A stretch of DNA of 64,000 nucleotides, taken from assembly GCF_020711235.1 (NCBI RefSeq), contig NZ_JAJFAV010000005.1, forward strand, positions 289,820-353,819. Reading direction: 5' to 3'. Positions 22,959 through 31,618 of the stretch are shown here, in pieces (position 1 is the stretch's first letter; each line of letters starts with the position of its first letter). Below the pieces are notes generated by a model. It was not told where the DNA came from. It ran no database searches and worked only from the letters and a program-made list of their open reading frames with translations. Made by a program: the position numbers and the translations under genes. Source of the DNA: Hymenobacter sp. 15J16-1T3B (GTDB lineage Bacteria > Bacteroidota > Bacteroidia > Cytophagales > Hymenobacteraceae).

Positions 22959-25568
22959 TCAGAGCCGCGCGCCTACCACCACGGTCTTCTTGTACTCCTT
23001 TTTTGCGCCGCCGCCGGGCTTGTACAGCTCGATGTGGAGCACGTAGTAGCCCACCGGGGCTTTGTGGCGGGCATCGGTGAGGCCGTCCCACTGGAAGAAG
23101 CCGGTGGTGGCTAGGCTTTCGTTACGCACGAGGCGGCGGGTAAGGCGGCCCACGGCGTCGTACACGGTGACGCTGGCAGCGTAGCCGGCCCCGTCGAGGC
23201 GGTAGCTCAGGGTGGTGTAGTCCTGCTGCCCGTCGTCGTCGGGCGTGAAGACTTCGGGCTCCACCGCAAACTGCTGGCTGCTCCCCGACTCGGCCAAGAA
23301 CTGCGAGTTGCGCCGGCCCGGGGTGGCGTAGCCCACGCTGCCCGCGGCCGAGTGGAAGTTGGCGCCCCGGCTGGGCCCGTCGGGCCGCAGGCGCTCCAAT
23401 GATACCCCGTCGCGGGTATCGAGCAGGGCCAGGTGCAGGCTCTCGTTGTAGTCGAACCGGTCGATGCGCTGCGGGCCGTTGATCAGTGTCACGATGCCCG
23501 CATCGTCGGGGTAACTGGGGAGCGTGAGGGTCGGCAGAAAGGCGGCCGGGTCGCTGCTGCTGGCGTACTGGGCCTGTACCACGTCGGGGCGCTGGCTGAG
23601 CACCACCAGCTGCCCGGGGGCCAGCACGTACGGTTCGCTGATGATGGTGCGGTTTTCGGCAATGCTGTCCGGGCGCACCCGCCCGATCTGCCAGCCCTGC
23701 AGGTCAATGTACTTATTGGAGCGGTTCAACAGCTCCACGAAGTCGAAGCCTTCGGTGCGCGGGTTAAACAGCACTTCGTTGATAACAATGTCGTTGACCG
23801 CCGCCGCAGAGGGCAGCACCAGCGTGGCGGAGGTCAGCGGACCGGCGCCGTTGCCCACGCAGTCGGTGGCGCGCTGCACGGTGAGGGCGTAGGGTTGGCT
23901 GGGCGTCAGCGGGGCGGCCAGCGTCAGCTCCACGGCCCGAAAATCGGCGGCGACGGGCACGGCGCGCTGCACCGCGGGGCCGCCCGTGCCCAAGCTGTAG
24001 AGGGCGGGATTAGCCGCCAGGGTGCTGTCGAGCTTTTCGGCGAAGGTCAGGCGCAGCAGCGTGGGCGTGGCGGCCACGGCGCGCAGCAACGCGGGCGCGG
24101 TGCGGTCGGCGTTGGCGGCGCGCACGGCGTTGGCGCGGGCGGGCGTGCCGCCGCTGGCGTCGGTGCTGGCCAACCAGTTGTCGGCCCCGCCGCAGGGGTT
24201 GCCGGTATCCACCATTTCCAGCGTCCAGCCGCCGTCCTTTTTGCTGTTGTCGCGGTACCAGGTGTCGGCGTAGTTCACCTCAAACAGCTGCCGGCCGTCG
24301 CGGGCGCGCAGCAGCAGTTGGTCGCCGGTGTTGCCCAGCGCCGGGAAGTTGGTCAGGCCGAACACCTTGCCGTAGCTGGCAAACTGCGCCGTGCGGGTGT
24401 TGCCGCACACCACCGCGTACTCGCCCGGCAGCAGCAGAGAGCCAGCCGGGAAAATAGCCGACGATGTGCTGCCCGGCTTGGTCAGGCGCACCCCGGCCAG
24501 GTCCAGCGGGTTGGTGGCCGAGGGGTTGTAGATTTCAATAAACTCGGACGCCGGCAGCCCTACTTGCGGCGTTTCGTCGGCCAGGATTTCGGTGATGAGC
24601 AGCTGATTCGGGCCGGGCAGCACCGGCGTACCGTTGTAGACGAACGGGGCCGTGAGCGGCCCGGTGGCCACGTTGCCGTATAGGTCTACCACGTTGCGCG
24701 CTTCCAGGGTATTCGGGCCCAGCGGGAAGGTGCCGGCAAAGGTCAGGTGCACGAGGCCGGGGTCCTGGGCGTCGCGCGCGGCGCTGCTGGCGGTGGCACC
24801 GCTGCTCAGGCGGAAAGCCGAAGCCGGGATATTGGCCGCTACCGGCTCGTTGAAGAGCACATCAAGCGTGGTGCCGCTCTGGGGCGTGGCGCTGCTCAGC
24901 TGCGGCTCCGCTTGGTCCGAGACGCGAAAGTCGTCGAAGGTGAAGGCCCGGTTGTTGGCCGAGGAATACGTCAGCAGCACGCCCAGGTACTGGCTGCGCT
25001 GGTAGGTGTTGTCGGTGGCGGTGCCCTCGCTCACGTAATTGGTGCCGCCCGTCAGGTCGCGCTCCAGCGTCCAGACGCCGGCTGGAGTGCGCGTCACGCG
25101 CACCCGCACCAGGTTGTTGGTGGTCGAGGCCAGCGTGCCGTCGGCGCCGTTGATGACGTAGCTGCCCGCGCCGCTGGCGTCCTTGCGGAACAGGGCCACC
25201 TCGTCGGGGGTGCCGCCCAGGCGCACGAAGTAGCCGCGGTTGCCGGCCGCTTTCAGGTCGGCCTGCTCCGAAATCAGCCAGACGTCGGCGAGGTTGCCGC
25301 TGGACGTGGCCAGGCGCAGATTGGCCCAGAATTCCCAGGTGGTGCCCGTGACGGCCTGCACGGGCGTGGCCAGCTGCAGCTGCGTACCGGTCACGGCCGG
25401 GCCGTTGCTCTGCAGCTGCTGGCTGGTTACCTGAAAACCAGTCGCGTCGCCGGTCCAGGCGGGGTTCTGGGTGAAGTCGCCGTCGGTAAAGGTTTCGTTG
25501 AGCTGGGCGGCGGCCGGGGCCGCCGTCGCCAATACCAGGCTTAGGGCGCGGAGTACACGTAGCAGCAT
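22959..25568 (-). CDS. Secreted lamin-tail-domain protein with gliding-motility-type C-terminus
   Basis: 869 residues from the ATG at 25568, which starts the signal peptide (MLLRVLRALSLVLATAAPAAAQ). Order: an N-terminal beta-sandwich (LNETFTDGDFTQNPAWTGD..., laminin-G-like); an Ig-like part (SSATPQSGTTLDVLFNEPV); a lamin-tail domain (LLITEILADETPQVGLPASEFIEIYN); a second Ig-like part; a second lamin-tail domain (DIVINEVLFNPRTEGFDFVELLN); and a C-terminal segment FTPDDDGQQDYTTLSYRL ... GYYVLHIEL, a T9SS-type sorting module. This layout is common among exported Bacteroidota proteins of unknown role; some relatives carry nuclease domains, but no nuclease motif is visible here. It is divergent from asd. 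Confidence 0.82.
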   Translation of the reverse strand: MLLRVLRALSLVLATAAPAAAQLNETFTDGDFTQNPAWTGDATGFQVTSQQLQSNGPAVTGTQLQLATPVQAVTGTTWEFWANLRLATSSGNLADVWLISEQADLKAAGNRGYFVRLGGTPDEVALFRKDASGAGSYVINGADGTLASTTNNLVRVRVTRTPAGVWTLERDLTGGTNYVSEGTATDNTYQRSQYLGVLLTYSSANNRAFTFDDFRVSDQAEPQLSSATPQSGTTLDVLFNEPVAANIPASAFRLSSGATASSAARDAQDPGLVHLTFAGTFPLGPNTLEARNVVDLYGNVATGPLTAPFVYNGTPVLPGPNQLLITEILADETPQVGLPASEFIEIYNPSATNPLDLAGVRLTKPGSTSSAIFPAGSLLLPGEYAVVCGNTRTAQFASYGKVFGLTNFPALGNTGDQLLLRARDGRQLFEVNYADTWYRDNSKKDGGWTLEMVDTGNPCGGADNWLASTDASGGTPARANAVRAANADRTAPALLRAVAATPTLLRLTFAEKLDSTLAANPALYSLGTGGPAVQRAVPVAADFRAVELTLAAPLTPSQPYALTVQRATDCVGNGAGPLTSATLVLPSAAAVNDIVINEVLFNPRTEGFDFVELLNRSNKYIDLQGWQIGRVRPDSIAENRTIISEPYVLAPGQLVVLSQRPDVVQAQYASSSDPAAFLPTLTLPSYPDDAGIVTLINGPQRIDRFDYNESLHLALLDTRDGVSLERLRPDGPSRGANFHSAAGSVGYATPGRRNSQFLAESGSSQQFAVEPEVFTPDDDGQQDYTTLSYRLDGAGYAASVTVYDAVGRLTRRLVRNESLATTGFFQWDGLTDARHKAPVGYYVLHIELYKPGGGAKKEYKKTVVVGARL

Positions 25569-25603
25569 AGGCAGCAAACAGGAGCAGAAAAGACTGATGC
25601 TGA

Positions 25604-25625
25604 GGCCGCGCGCCGGCGCGCGGCC
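25604..25625. repeat. 22-base perfect palindrome
   Basis: A perfect self-complementary GC-only sequence, 25604-25625, in the upstream region shared by the divergent lamin-tail protein and asd genes. It may be a hairpin or a protein-binding site; no second copy was noticed. Confidence 0.5.
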
Positions 25626-25729
25626 ACGTCGCACCGGTACGCAAGCTAAACCATTGGGTGCAATTCCGCGCGTTTTTGCCGATTTTTGCGGGCCGCCTCG
25701 CTTGAAGCGGTTTTTCGCTGATTCTGAAG

Positions 25730-26725
25730 ATGAAAGTAGCCGTCGTTGGTGCCACCGGCCTCGTGGGTGGCCAGATGCTGAAAGTGCTCGAAGAGCGCAA
25801 CTTCCCCGTCACCGAGTTGCTGCCCGTCGCCTCCGAAAAATCGGTGGGCCAGCTCATCGAGTTCAAGGGCCAACAGTACCCCGTGGTGAGCATGGACGAC
25901 GCCGTGGCCGCCCGCCCGGCCGTGGCCATTTTCTCGGCCGGCGGCTCGGTGAGCAAGGAGCAAGCCCCGCGCTTCGCCGAAGTGGGCACGGTGGTTATCG
26001 ACAACTCCTCGGCCTGGCGCATGGACCCCAGCAAGAAGCTGGTGGTGCCCGAGGTCAACGCCGCCGTACTCACGGCCGAGGATAAAATCATTGCCAATCC
26101 CAACTGCTCCACCATTCAGATGGTACTGGCCCTGAGCCGCCTGCACCAAGCATACAAGGTGGAGCGCGTGGTGGTGAGCACCTACCAGAGCGTGACGGGC
26201 ACCGGCAAAAAAGCCGTCGACCAGCTCATGCAGGAGCGCGCCGGCGGCGAGGTGACTTCGCAAGCCTACCCCCACCGCATCGACCTGAACGTGCTGCCCC
26301 ACATCGACGTGTTCGAGGACAACGGCTACACCAAGGAGGAAATGAAGATGGTGAAGGAGACCAAGAAAATCATGGGCGACGACTCCATCCGCGTGACGGC
26401 TACCACGGTGCGCATCCCGGTGGTGGGCGGCCACTCCGAAGCCGTGAACGTGGAATTCGCCAAGGACTTTGACCTCGTCGAGGTGCGCCGCCTGCTGGAA
26501 GAAACGCCCGGCGTGGAAGTGGTGGACGACCCGGCCAACAACCGCTACCCCATGCCCAAGGACGCCCACGGCAAGGACGCCGTGCTGGTGGGCCGCCTGC
26601 GCCGCGACGAGTCGCAGCCGAACACACTGAATATGTGGGTGGTGGCCGACAACCTGCGCAAGGGCGCCGCCACCAACGCGGTGCAGATTGCCGAGTACCT
26701 GCTGCAGCAAGGGCTGCTGAAGTAA
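25730..26725 (+). CDS. asd: Aspartate-semialdehyde dehydrogenase
   Basis: 331 residues, ATG at 25730, usual family length. It reduces L-aspartyl-4-phosphate to L-aspartate 4-semialdehyde with NADPH, the branch point to lysine, diaminopimelate, threonine and methionine. The N-terminal nucleotide-binding fold starts KVAVVGATGLVGGQMLKVLEER; the catalytic cysteine is Cys126 in NPNCSTIQ; the active-site histidine lies in VPVVGGHSEAVNVEF; SAGGSVSKEQAPRFAE and VVIDNSSAWRMD are typical of the family. It stands alone, between a divergent cell-surface gene and a strong terminator. Confidence 0.96.
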   Translation: MKVAVVGATGLVGGQMLKVLEERNFPVTELLPVASEKSVGQLIEFKGQQYPVVSMDDAVAARPAVAIFSAGGSVSKEQAPRFAEVGTVVIDNSSAWRMDPSKKLVVPEVNAAVLTAEDKIIANPNCSTIQMVLALSRLHQAYKVERVVVSTYQSVTGTGKKAVDQLMQERAGGEVTSQAYPHRIDLNVLPHIDVFEDNGYTKEEMKMVKETKKIMGDDSIRVTATTVRIPVVGGHSEAVNVEFAKDFDLVEVRRLLEETPGVEVVDDPANNRYPMPKDAHGKDAVLVGRLRRDESQPNTLNMWVVADNLRKGAATNAVQIAEYLLQQGLLK

Positions 26726-26743
26726 GCTTCACCCTATTAGCCA

Positions 26744-26777
26744 AACGGCTCCGGATGGTACTTCATCCGGAGCCGTT
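26744..26777. terminator. Bidirectional hairpin terminator after asd
   Basis: Perfect 14-base arms AACGGCTCCGGATG (26744-26757) and CATCCGGAGCCGTT (26764-26777) with a 6-base loop, followed by CTGTTT. Confidence 0.88.
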
Positions 26778-26811
26778 CTGTTTAGGGAATGGATGTTGGC
26801 AGAATGGTGCA

Positions 26812-26877
26812 GAGACGCAATCTTGCGTCTCGTCGTTGAACGATGACGACCAGACATCGGCAACGATTGAGACGCAA
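26812..26877. repeat. GAGACGCAA repeat cluster
   Basis: GAGACGCAA (26812-26820) faces TTGCGTCTC (26823-26831) as a 9-base palindrome, and a third GAGACGCAA occurs at 26869-26877. The cluster occupies the gap between the asd terminator and the convergent thioredoxin gene. It is likely a dispersed intergenic repeat. Confidence 0.6.
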
Positions 26878-26922
26878 GCATGGGTCACTACGTCGTGCAG
26901 GCACGCGTCACGGACCGGCCGT

Positions 26923-28380
26923 TTACTTCGCCAGGGCCTCGTTGAGCGCGTCGATGGTGGCTTGGCCGGCGCTGGGCCGGGGGGCCGCGCTGCCGCGCAG
27001 CTGGCCTTGGCGGTCGATGATGAAGTAAGCCGGGATGGACTCAATCGAATAGGCTTTGGCCGCCGGCGTCTCGAAGCCCTGGGCCCAGCCGTGGCGGGCG
27101 TTGGGGCCGGTGAGCAGGGGCTTGGCCAGGGCGCCCTTCCAGGCCGGCTCCTTGGTATCCACCGACACGTAGAGGAAAACCACGTCCTGCTTGGCGTATT
27201 TCTCGCGCAGGGCGGCGCTGGCGGGCATTTCCTGCAGGCAGGGGGCGCACCAGCTGGCCCAGAAGTCCAGATATACCACCTTGCCGCGGAAGTCCGACAG
27301 GCGCACCGGCTTGCCGGTGGCGTCGCGCACGGTGAAATCGGGAGCGGGGCGGCCGCCGCTGAGCTTGTACTTGCGCGCGTAGAGGCGCTGCACCGGGTTT
27401 ACTAGCAGCGTATCACGGGTCATCTGCTGCAGGGCCGCCACGAAGGGCTGGGCCGCAGTCAGTTTCTGGCTTTGCAGCACGTACACGCAGTACTGAGCCA
27501 TGACCACGTCGCGGGTGCGGCTGGAGCCGAAGTGGGCGGTGAGCTGGGCGGGCAGCTCCTTGGCCGTGACGGGCCGGGGGCTGTTGTAGAGCACGGTGGA
27601 CAGGTAACATTCCAGCAGGGTTGCCCACTCGGCGCTGTGCTGGCGCATGGCCGAGTCCAGGGAGGGCAGCTGCCGCAGCCGCTCGTAGTAGCCGGGCGGA
27701 GTGGGCCAGTCTGGGTTCTGCTCCTTGCGCCGCTTCAGGTACGGGTACCACAGGTTGCCAGCGGCGGAGGCATAGGCAATGGAAGTGCGGGCAAACCGCT
27801 CGAAGTCGGCCGGCAACGGGTGCTCGGCGGCGTAGGAGCGCAGAAACGCGTGCTCGCCCTGCTGCAGCGAGTCGCTCAGGCGCTGGTCCTGCTCCGGGGT
27901 GCGCCAAGACCGGGGCGCGGCTTGGTCGCGGGCGGGTGGTGGCCCACTGGGCAGGGGAAAGTCGTAGAAGCGCAGGAAACGCTGGGCCAGGTAGTTGTTG
28001 GCGTTGGCGCCGCGGCCGGTATAAGTCAGCGTTTCGTCGAACTGCTCGGCGTCGAGGGCCAGGTGCAGCTCGTCGCCGGGGGTCAGGTACAGCTCGGCCG
28101 TTTCGCCGCCGTGCACAAACTCGGCCTGCTGGCCAAACGGGAGGTCGGGCACCTCCAGGCGGAAGTTATTGGCCTCGTCCAGCTCGCCCCAAACGGCGCG
28201 CAGGGGGCGCCGGGTGACGGGGTGATTCCCGAGAAACAAGGCTACGCGGCGACTGGCCGGGTGCTCGATGTGGCCCGTGACGACGGTGGGCAAGGGGGCC
28301 GCGGCGCGGGCGGCGGAACCCAGCAGCAGGAGCAGACCCAGCAGCCAGTGCGCGGGCTGGGCGCGTAAACAGAACTTCAT
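26923..28380 (-). CDS. TlpA/ResA-like periplasmic thioredoxin-fold protein
   Basis: 485 residues, ATG at 28380, with a signal peptide (hydrophobic run LLGLLLLLGSAARA). The first ~330 residues form a beta-rich N-terminal and helical middle region typical of long Bacteroidota thiol-disulfide proteins (DUF4369-like start, VVTGHIEHPASRRVALFLG). The C-terminal ~145 residues are an AhpC-TSA/thioredoxin domain: APDFTVRDATGKPVRLSDFRGKVVYLDFWASWCAPCLQEMP, with the redox pair Cys378-Cys381 (WCAPC) and the cis-proline region SIPAYFIID. It would reduce or isomerise disulfides in the periplasm. It stands alone. Confidence 0.88.
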   Translation of the reverse strand: MKFCLRAQPAHWLLGLLLLLGSAARAAAPLPTVVTGHIEHPASRRVALFLGNHPVTRRPLRAVWGELDEANNFRLEVPDLPFGQQAEFVHGGETAELYLTPGDELHLALDAEQFDETLTYTGRGANANNYLAQRFLRFYDFPLPSGPPPARDQAAPRSWRTPEQDQRLSDSLQQGEHAFLRSYAAEHPLPADFERFARTSIAYASAAGNLWYPYLKRRKEQNPDWPTPPGYYERLRQLPSLDSAMRQHSAEWATLLECYLSTVLYNSPRPVTAKELPAQLTAHFGSSRTRDVVMAQYCVYVLQSQKLTAAQPFVAALQQMTRDTLLVNPVQRLYARKYKLSGGRPAPDFTVRDATGKPVRLSDFRGKVVYLDFWASWCAPCLQEMPASAALREKYAKQDVVFLYVSVDTKEPAWKGALAKPLLTGPNARHGWAQGFETPAAKAYSIESIPAYFIIDRQGQLRGSAAPRPSAGQATIDALNEALAK

Positions 28381-28560
28381 ACAAGCGTAGCGAATAGGAT
28401 TCGGGCGAATGCCGCCGAAAAGTATTTATTCCGCAAGATATAAGCAGCACGGCAACCAGTTCCACGCTAGTGTTCCTCTCGCAACCCGAGCTGGCACGCC
28501 GGTGCCCTGCGTATCTTGCAAGGCAGATTCGTCTGATATTCCCGTTTTATTCGATTTTTA

Positions 28561-29718
28561 ATGCATTTCCGCATTATACTGGCGGGCCTGACGCTGGCCG
28601 CCGCTACCGCCCAAGCCCAAACCGCCCCGGCCGGCGACACCGTGCACGTCGGCGGCAAAGTGTACACCTATGTGGAGCAAATGCCCCAGCCTACCGGCGG
28701 CATGGATGCCCTGAAGCAGTACCTGCGTCAAACCCTGCAATACCCGCCCGAGGCCCTGCAGCAGCGCATCGAAGGCCGGGTGTTCGTCAATTTCGTGGTG
28801 AATGTCGCCGGCGGTATTGAGCAGGCCAAAGTGCTGCAGAACCCCGACCCGCGGCTGGGCGCCGAGGCCCTGCGCGTGGTAAGCCAGATGCCGGCCTGGG
28901 AACCGGGCCGGCAGAACGGCCGCCCGGTGAGCGTGCTCTACACCTTGCCCGTCACCTTCAGCCTGCCGCCCGTGACGCCCGCGCTGAGCGGGCAGCGCCC
29001 GGCGGCCGAAGGCCAGCCGGCCCGGCCCGTGGGCGGGCAGCGGGCGTTGGAAGAATTCCTGAAAACAGCTCTGCACTACCCCGAGGCCGCCCGCCAGGCC
29101 CAGGCCTCGGCGCTGGTATTCGTGAAGCTGGAGCTCGACTCGCTGGGGCAGGTGGGCAAAACCTACGTGCTCACCGACATGCACCAGCAAGCCCAGCGCG
29201 GCGCCGACAAGAAAGCCCTGCGCCAGGCCCACGAGCAGATGACCGCGGCCGCCGCCGAGGCGTTGCGCCAACCGGGCCTGCGCTGGCAGCCGGCCCTGCG
29301 CCAGGGCCGGCCCATCAAAAGTTCTACCATTGTGCCCATCCTGTTTCAAGGCGCGACGGGCACGGCAGGCGTCACGCCGGGGCTGCACCTGTTTCCCATG
29401 GTCATGCCGTCGGTGGAGGGCGGCGTGGCTTCGCTGACCAAATTTCTGGGGCAGAACATCCGCTACCCGGTGGAAGCGCTGCGCGGGCGCACCGAAGGCA
29501 AGCTCATGGTGCTCTTCGAAGTGAGCGAAGCCGGCCTGGTGGAAAATCCGGTGGTTATCCAGTCCGTGTCGCCCGAAATCGACGCCGAAGCGCTGCGGGT
29601 GGTGGCGCAGCTGCCGCCCATGTTTCCGGCGCTGGAAGAAGGCAAGCCCGTGCGCAGCTACCTCATTGTCCCGCTCTCCTTCAAGATTCGCACGACCGTC
29701 ACCCGCACGGGCCGCTAG
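28561..29718 (+). CDS. Periplasmic protein with three TonB C-terminal-like domains
   Basis: 385 residues, ATG at 28561. A cleavable-looking signal peptide (MHFRIILAGLTLAAATAQAQ) is followed by three TonB_C-like modules at about residues 40-140, 158-265 and 282-378; each has the pattern GG...LxxFL...YPxEAxxxxxEGxVxVxFxV...GxVxxxxV...xLDAEALRVxxxMPxWxPGxxxGxPVxVxYTxPVxF. The second is the most diverged and contains an insertion rich in Gln and Ala. Unlike real TonB there is no proline-rich linker or retained membrane anchor. It may bind TonB-dependent receptors or peptidoglycan. The next gene is a shorter paralogue. Confidence 0.8.
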   Translation: MHFRIILAGLTLAAATAQAQTAPAGDTVHVGGKVYTYVEQMPQPTGGMDALKQYLRQTLQYPPEALQQRIEGRVFVNFVVNVAGGIEQAKVLQNPDPRLGAEALRVVSQMPAWEPGRQNGRPVSVLYTLPVTFSLPPVTPALSGQRPAAEGQPARPVGGQRALEEFLKTALHYPEAARQAQASALVFVKLELDSLGQVGKTYVLTDMHQQAQRGADKKALRQAHEQMTAAAAEALRQPGLRWQPALRQGRPIKSSTIVPILFQGATGTAGVTPGLHLFPMVMPSVEGGVASLTKFLGQNIRYPVEALRGRTEGKLMVLFEVSEAGLVENPVVIQSVSPEIDAEALRVVAQLPPMFPALEEGKPVRSYLIVPLSFKIRTTVTRTGR

Positions 29719-29754
29719 TCGCGGCTTCGGCTCCACCCCTTATCCTATCCATCT

Positions 29755-30504
29755 ATGCATTTCCGCATTCTGCTGGCGGGCCTGACGCTGGCCGCCGCTA
29801 CTGCCCATGCCCAAACCGTCCCGGCCGGCGACACCGTGCGCGTCGGCGGCAAGGTCTACACCTATGTGGAGCAGATGCCCCAGCCGCCGGGCGGCATGCC
29901 GGGCCTGATGCAGTTTCTGGGCAGCCAGCTGCAGTACCCAGCCGAAGCCCAGCAGCAGCGCATCGAGGGCAAGGTGTTCGTCACGTTCGTCGTCAACACG
30001 GAGGGGCGCATCGAGCAAGCCCGGGTGAGCAAGGGCGCCCACGCCCTGCTCGACGCAGAAGCCCTGCGCGTGATTCAGCTGATGCCGGCCTGGACCCCGG
30101 GCCGGCAACTAGGCCGCCCGGTGAACGTGGCCTATACCGTGCCGGTCAATTTTCGGCTGCCCCCCGCCGAGCCGGCCGCGGCCTCGCCCAAGTACCCCTT
30201 CGACGTGATGGCCGAGCCGCCGGGCGGCATGGCCGGGCTGATGCGCACCATGGCCAAAACCCTGCGCTACCCGGCCGAGGCCCGGGCGCAGGGCGCGCAG
30301 GGGCGGGTGTTCGTGCAGTTTGTGCTCGATTCGACCGGGCAGGTGCAGCAGCCGGTGGTGGTGAAGAGCGTGCACCCGCTGCTCGACGCGGAGGCGGTGC
30401 GCGTCATCCAGACCATGCCGCGCTGGAAACCAGCCCTCTACCAGGGTCGGCCGGTGCCCGTGTCGATGACCGTGCCCGTCACGTTCGGCCTGCCTGGCCG
30501 GTAG
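29755..30504 (+). CDS. Periplasmic protein with two TonB C-terminal-like domains (tandem paralogue)
   Basis: 249 residues, ATG at 29755, 36 bases after the previous stop. The first ~45 codons are nearly identical at DNA level to the start of the previous gene (same MHFRI.LAGLTLAAAT signal peptide and AGDTV.VGGKVYTYVEQMPQP), so this is a recent tandem duplication. Two TonB_C modules are present (about residues 40-140 and 150-246), the second starting AEPPGGMAGLMRTMAKTLRYP. The two genes probably form an operon. Energy-transducing function is doubtful because no membrane anchor or ExbB/ExbD genes are nearby. Confidence 0.8.
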   Translation: MHFRILLAGLTLAAATAHAQTVPAGDTVRVGGKVYTYVEQMPQPPGGMPGLMQFLGSQLQYPAEAQQQRIEGKVFVTFVVNTEGRIEQARVSKGAHALLDAEALRVIQLMPAWTPGRQLGRPVNVAYTVPVNFRLPPAEPAAASPKYPFDVMAEPPGGMAGLMRTMAKTLRYPAEARAQGAQGRVFVQFVLDSTGQVQQPVVVKSVHPLLDAEAVRVIQTMPRWKPALYQGRPVPVSMTVPVTFGLPGR

Positions 30505-30516
30505 CCGCGCGGCCGC

Positions 30517-31281
30517 TTATTCCTCGCGTTCGAACACGCGCCCGGCGAAGTCGAGCACGGCGCGGCGCGTCACCTCGGGCTGCTCGAAGAAGCCCACGTG
30601 GCCCACGCCGTCGAGGATGAGCACGTGGCTTTCGGTGGGCAGGGTGAGCTGGGGCAGCAGGCTTTCCACGGTCACGGCCACGTCGTCCTTGCCGATGATG
30701 AACTGCACCGGGTAGCGGGCCTTGCGCAGCACTTCGGTGCGGTCGGGGCGCTGCTTCATGGCTTTTAGCGCGCCGATGATGCTGTCCTGAGGGGTAGCCT
30801 TACCGATTTCTTCGAGGAAGCAGCGTTCATCCACGAGCTTTTCGCGGTTGGCCGGGGCGAAGAGCGGGCGCACGAAGGAGTCCATGAACTTCTCCACGCC
30901 GTGGCGCTGGATGAAGTCGATGTTTTTGTCGCGGTTGGCTTTGCGCTCCTCGGTGTCGGGCAGGGCGGTGCTGTGAAACAGCGAGAGGCCGGCCACCATG
31001 CTGGGGTAGCGCTCGGCAAAAGCCAGGGCCACGTAGCCGCCCATGCTGTGGCACACGAACACGGCCCGCTCGACGCCGCGCTGGCGCAGGTACTCGGCCA
31101 GGTAGCGGGCCTGGGCTTCCATGGAGAAGTCGCGGATGTCGTGCACGTTGGTGCCGAAGCCGAGCAGGTTGGGCGTGACGAGGCGGTAGTCGTCGGGAAA
31201 GTCGCGGGTGAAGGCGGTCCAGACTTCGCGGCTTTCGGCAAAACCGTGCAGCAGCACGATGGTCGGTTGGGCGGTGCTCAT
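30517..31281 (-). CDS. Alpha/beta hydrolase
   Basis: 254 residues, ATG at 31281. Alpha/beta hydrolase fold: oxyanion-hole motif LLHGFAES at residue 10, nucleophile elbow CHSMGG with Ser79, probable acid in IIGKDDVAV and catalytic His in DGVGHVGFFEQPE. A helical cap lies between about residues 110 and 190. It has no signal peptide, so it should act in the cytosol on an ester or similar small substrate that cannot be predicted. It is convergent with the TonB_C pair, only 12 bases between stops. A TAGATTTG promoter element lies 28 bases upstream of the start. Confidence 0.88.
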   Translation of the reverse strand: MSTAQPTIVLLHGFAESREVWTAFTRDFPDDYRLVTPNLLGFGTNVHDIRDFSMEAQARYLAEYLRQRGVERAVFVCHSMGGYVALAFAERYPSMVAGLSLFHSTALPDTEERKANRDKNIDFIQRHGVEKFMDSFVRPLFAPANREKLVDERCFLEEIGKATPQDSIIGALKAMKQRPDRTEVLRKARYPVQFIIGKDDVAVTVESLLPQLTLPTESHVLILDGVGHVGFFEQPEVTRRAVLDFAGRVFEREE

Positions 31282-31309
31282 GGCAACGGGCGTGAGGGTG
31301 CGGGAACGG

Positions 31310-31317
31310 CAAATCTA
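31310..31317 (-). promoter_or_regulatory. Bacteroidota -7 promoter element (TAnnTTTG) for the hydrolase
   Basis: TAGATTTG on the minus strand, 28 bases before the hydrolase ATG, matches the Bacteroidota -7 consensus exactly. No TTG is found at the expected distance upstream, so support is partial. Confidence 0.4.
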
Positions 31318-31618
31318 CGCGGCGCAGGCGGCTTGCGCTGCGTAGGGCGGCGGAAGGCGGCAAGGGGCGGGGCCGTGTAGCGTGTCGAAAGAATGGAGTA
31401 ACGGGTTGACGGCTCCGGAACTGGTGGCAACGGTTTCGCATCTGGTGCCGACGGCATAGAGCAGCGTGTCGACGGGGCCGAAAACGGTGTTAGTGGCATG
31501 TAGGGGCGCGTCGTAATGTATTAATTGCGTAGCCCCGGGGGCAGAACGGGTGGGATTCAGGGTTGCATTGTAGCTTCGCCGGGGCGGCTTGCGTATGCAG
31601 GCCGCTTACCCTTTCGCT
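31318..31618. other. Intergenic region without a recognisable gene
   Basis: About 300 bases between divergent genes. Small open frames here are proline- and serine-rich with no family resemblance and no plausible start context. It probably holds the promoter of the RemB/Wzi-like gene; I see nothing else. Confidence 0.5.

Noticed and set aside
31278..31499. A proline/serine-rich 73-residue minus-strand frame after the hydrolase start
   Set aside because: Low-complexity, overlaps the hydrolase promoter region, and has no recognisable features.
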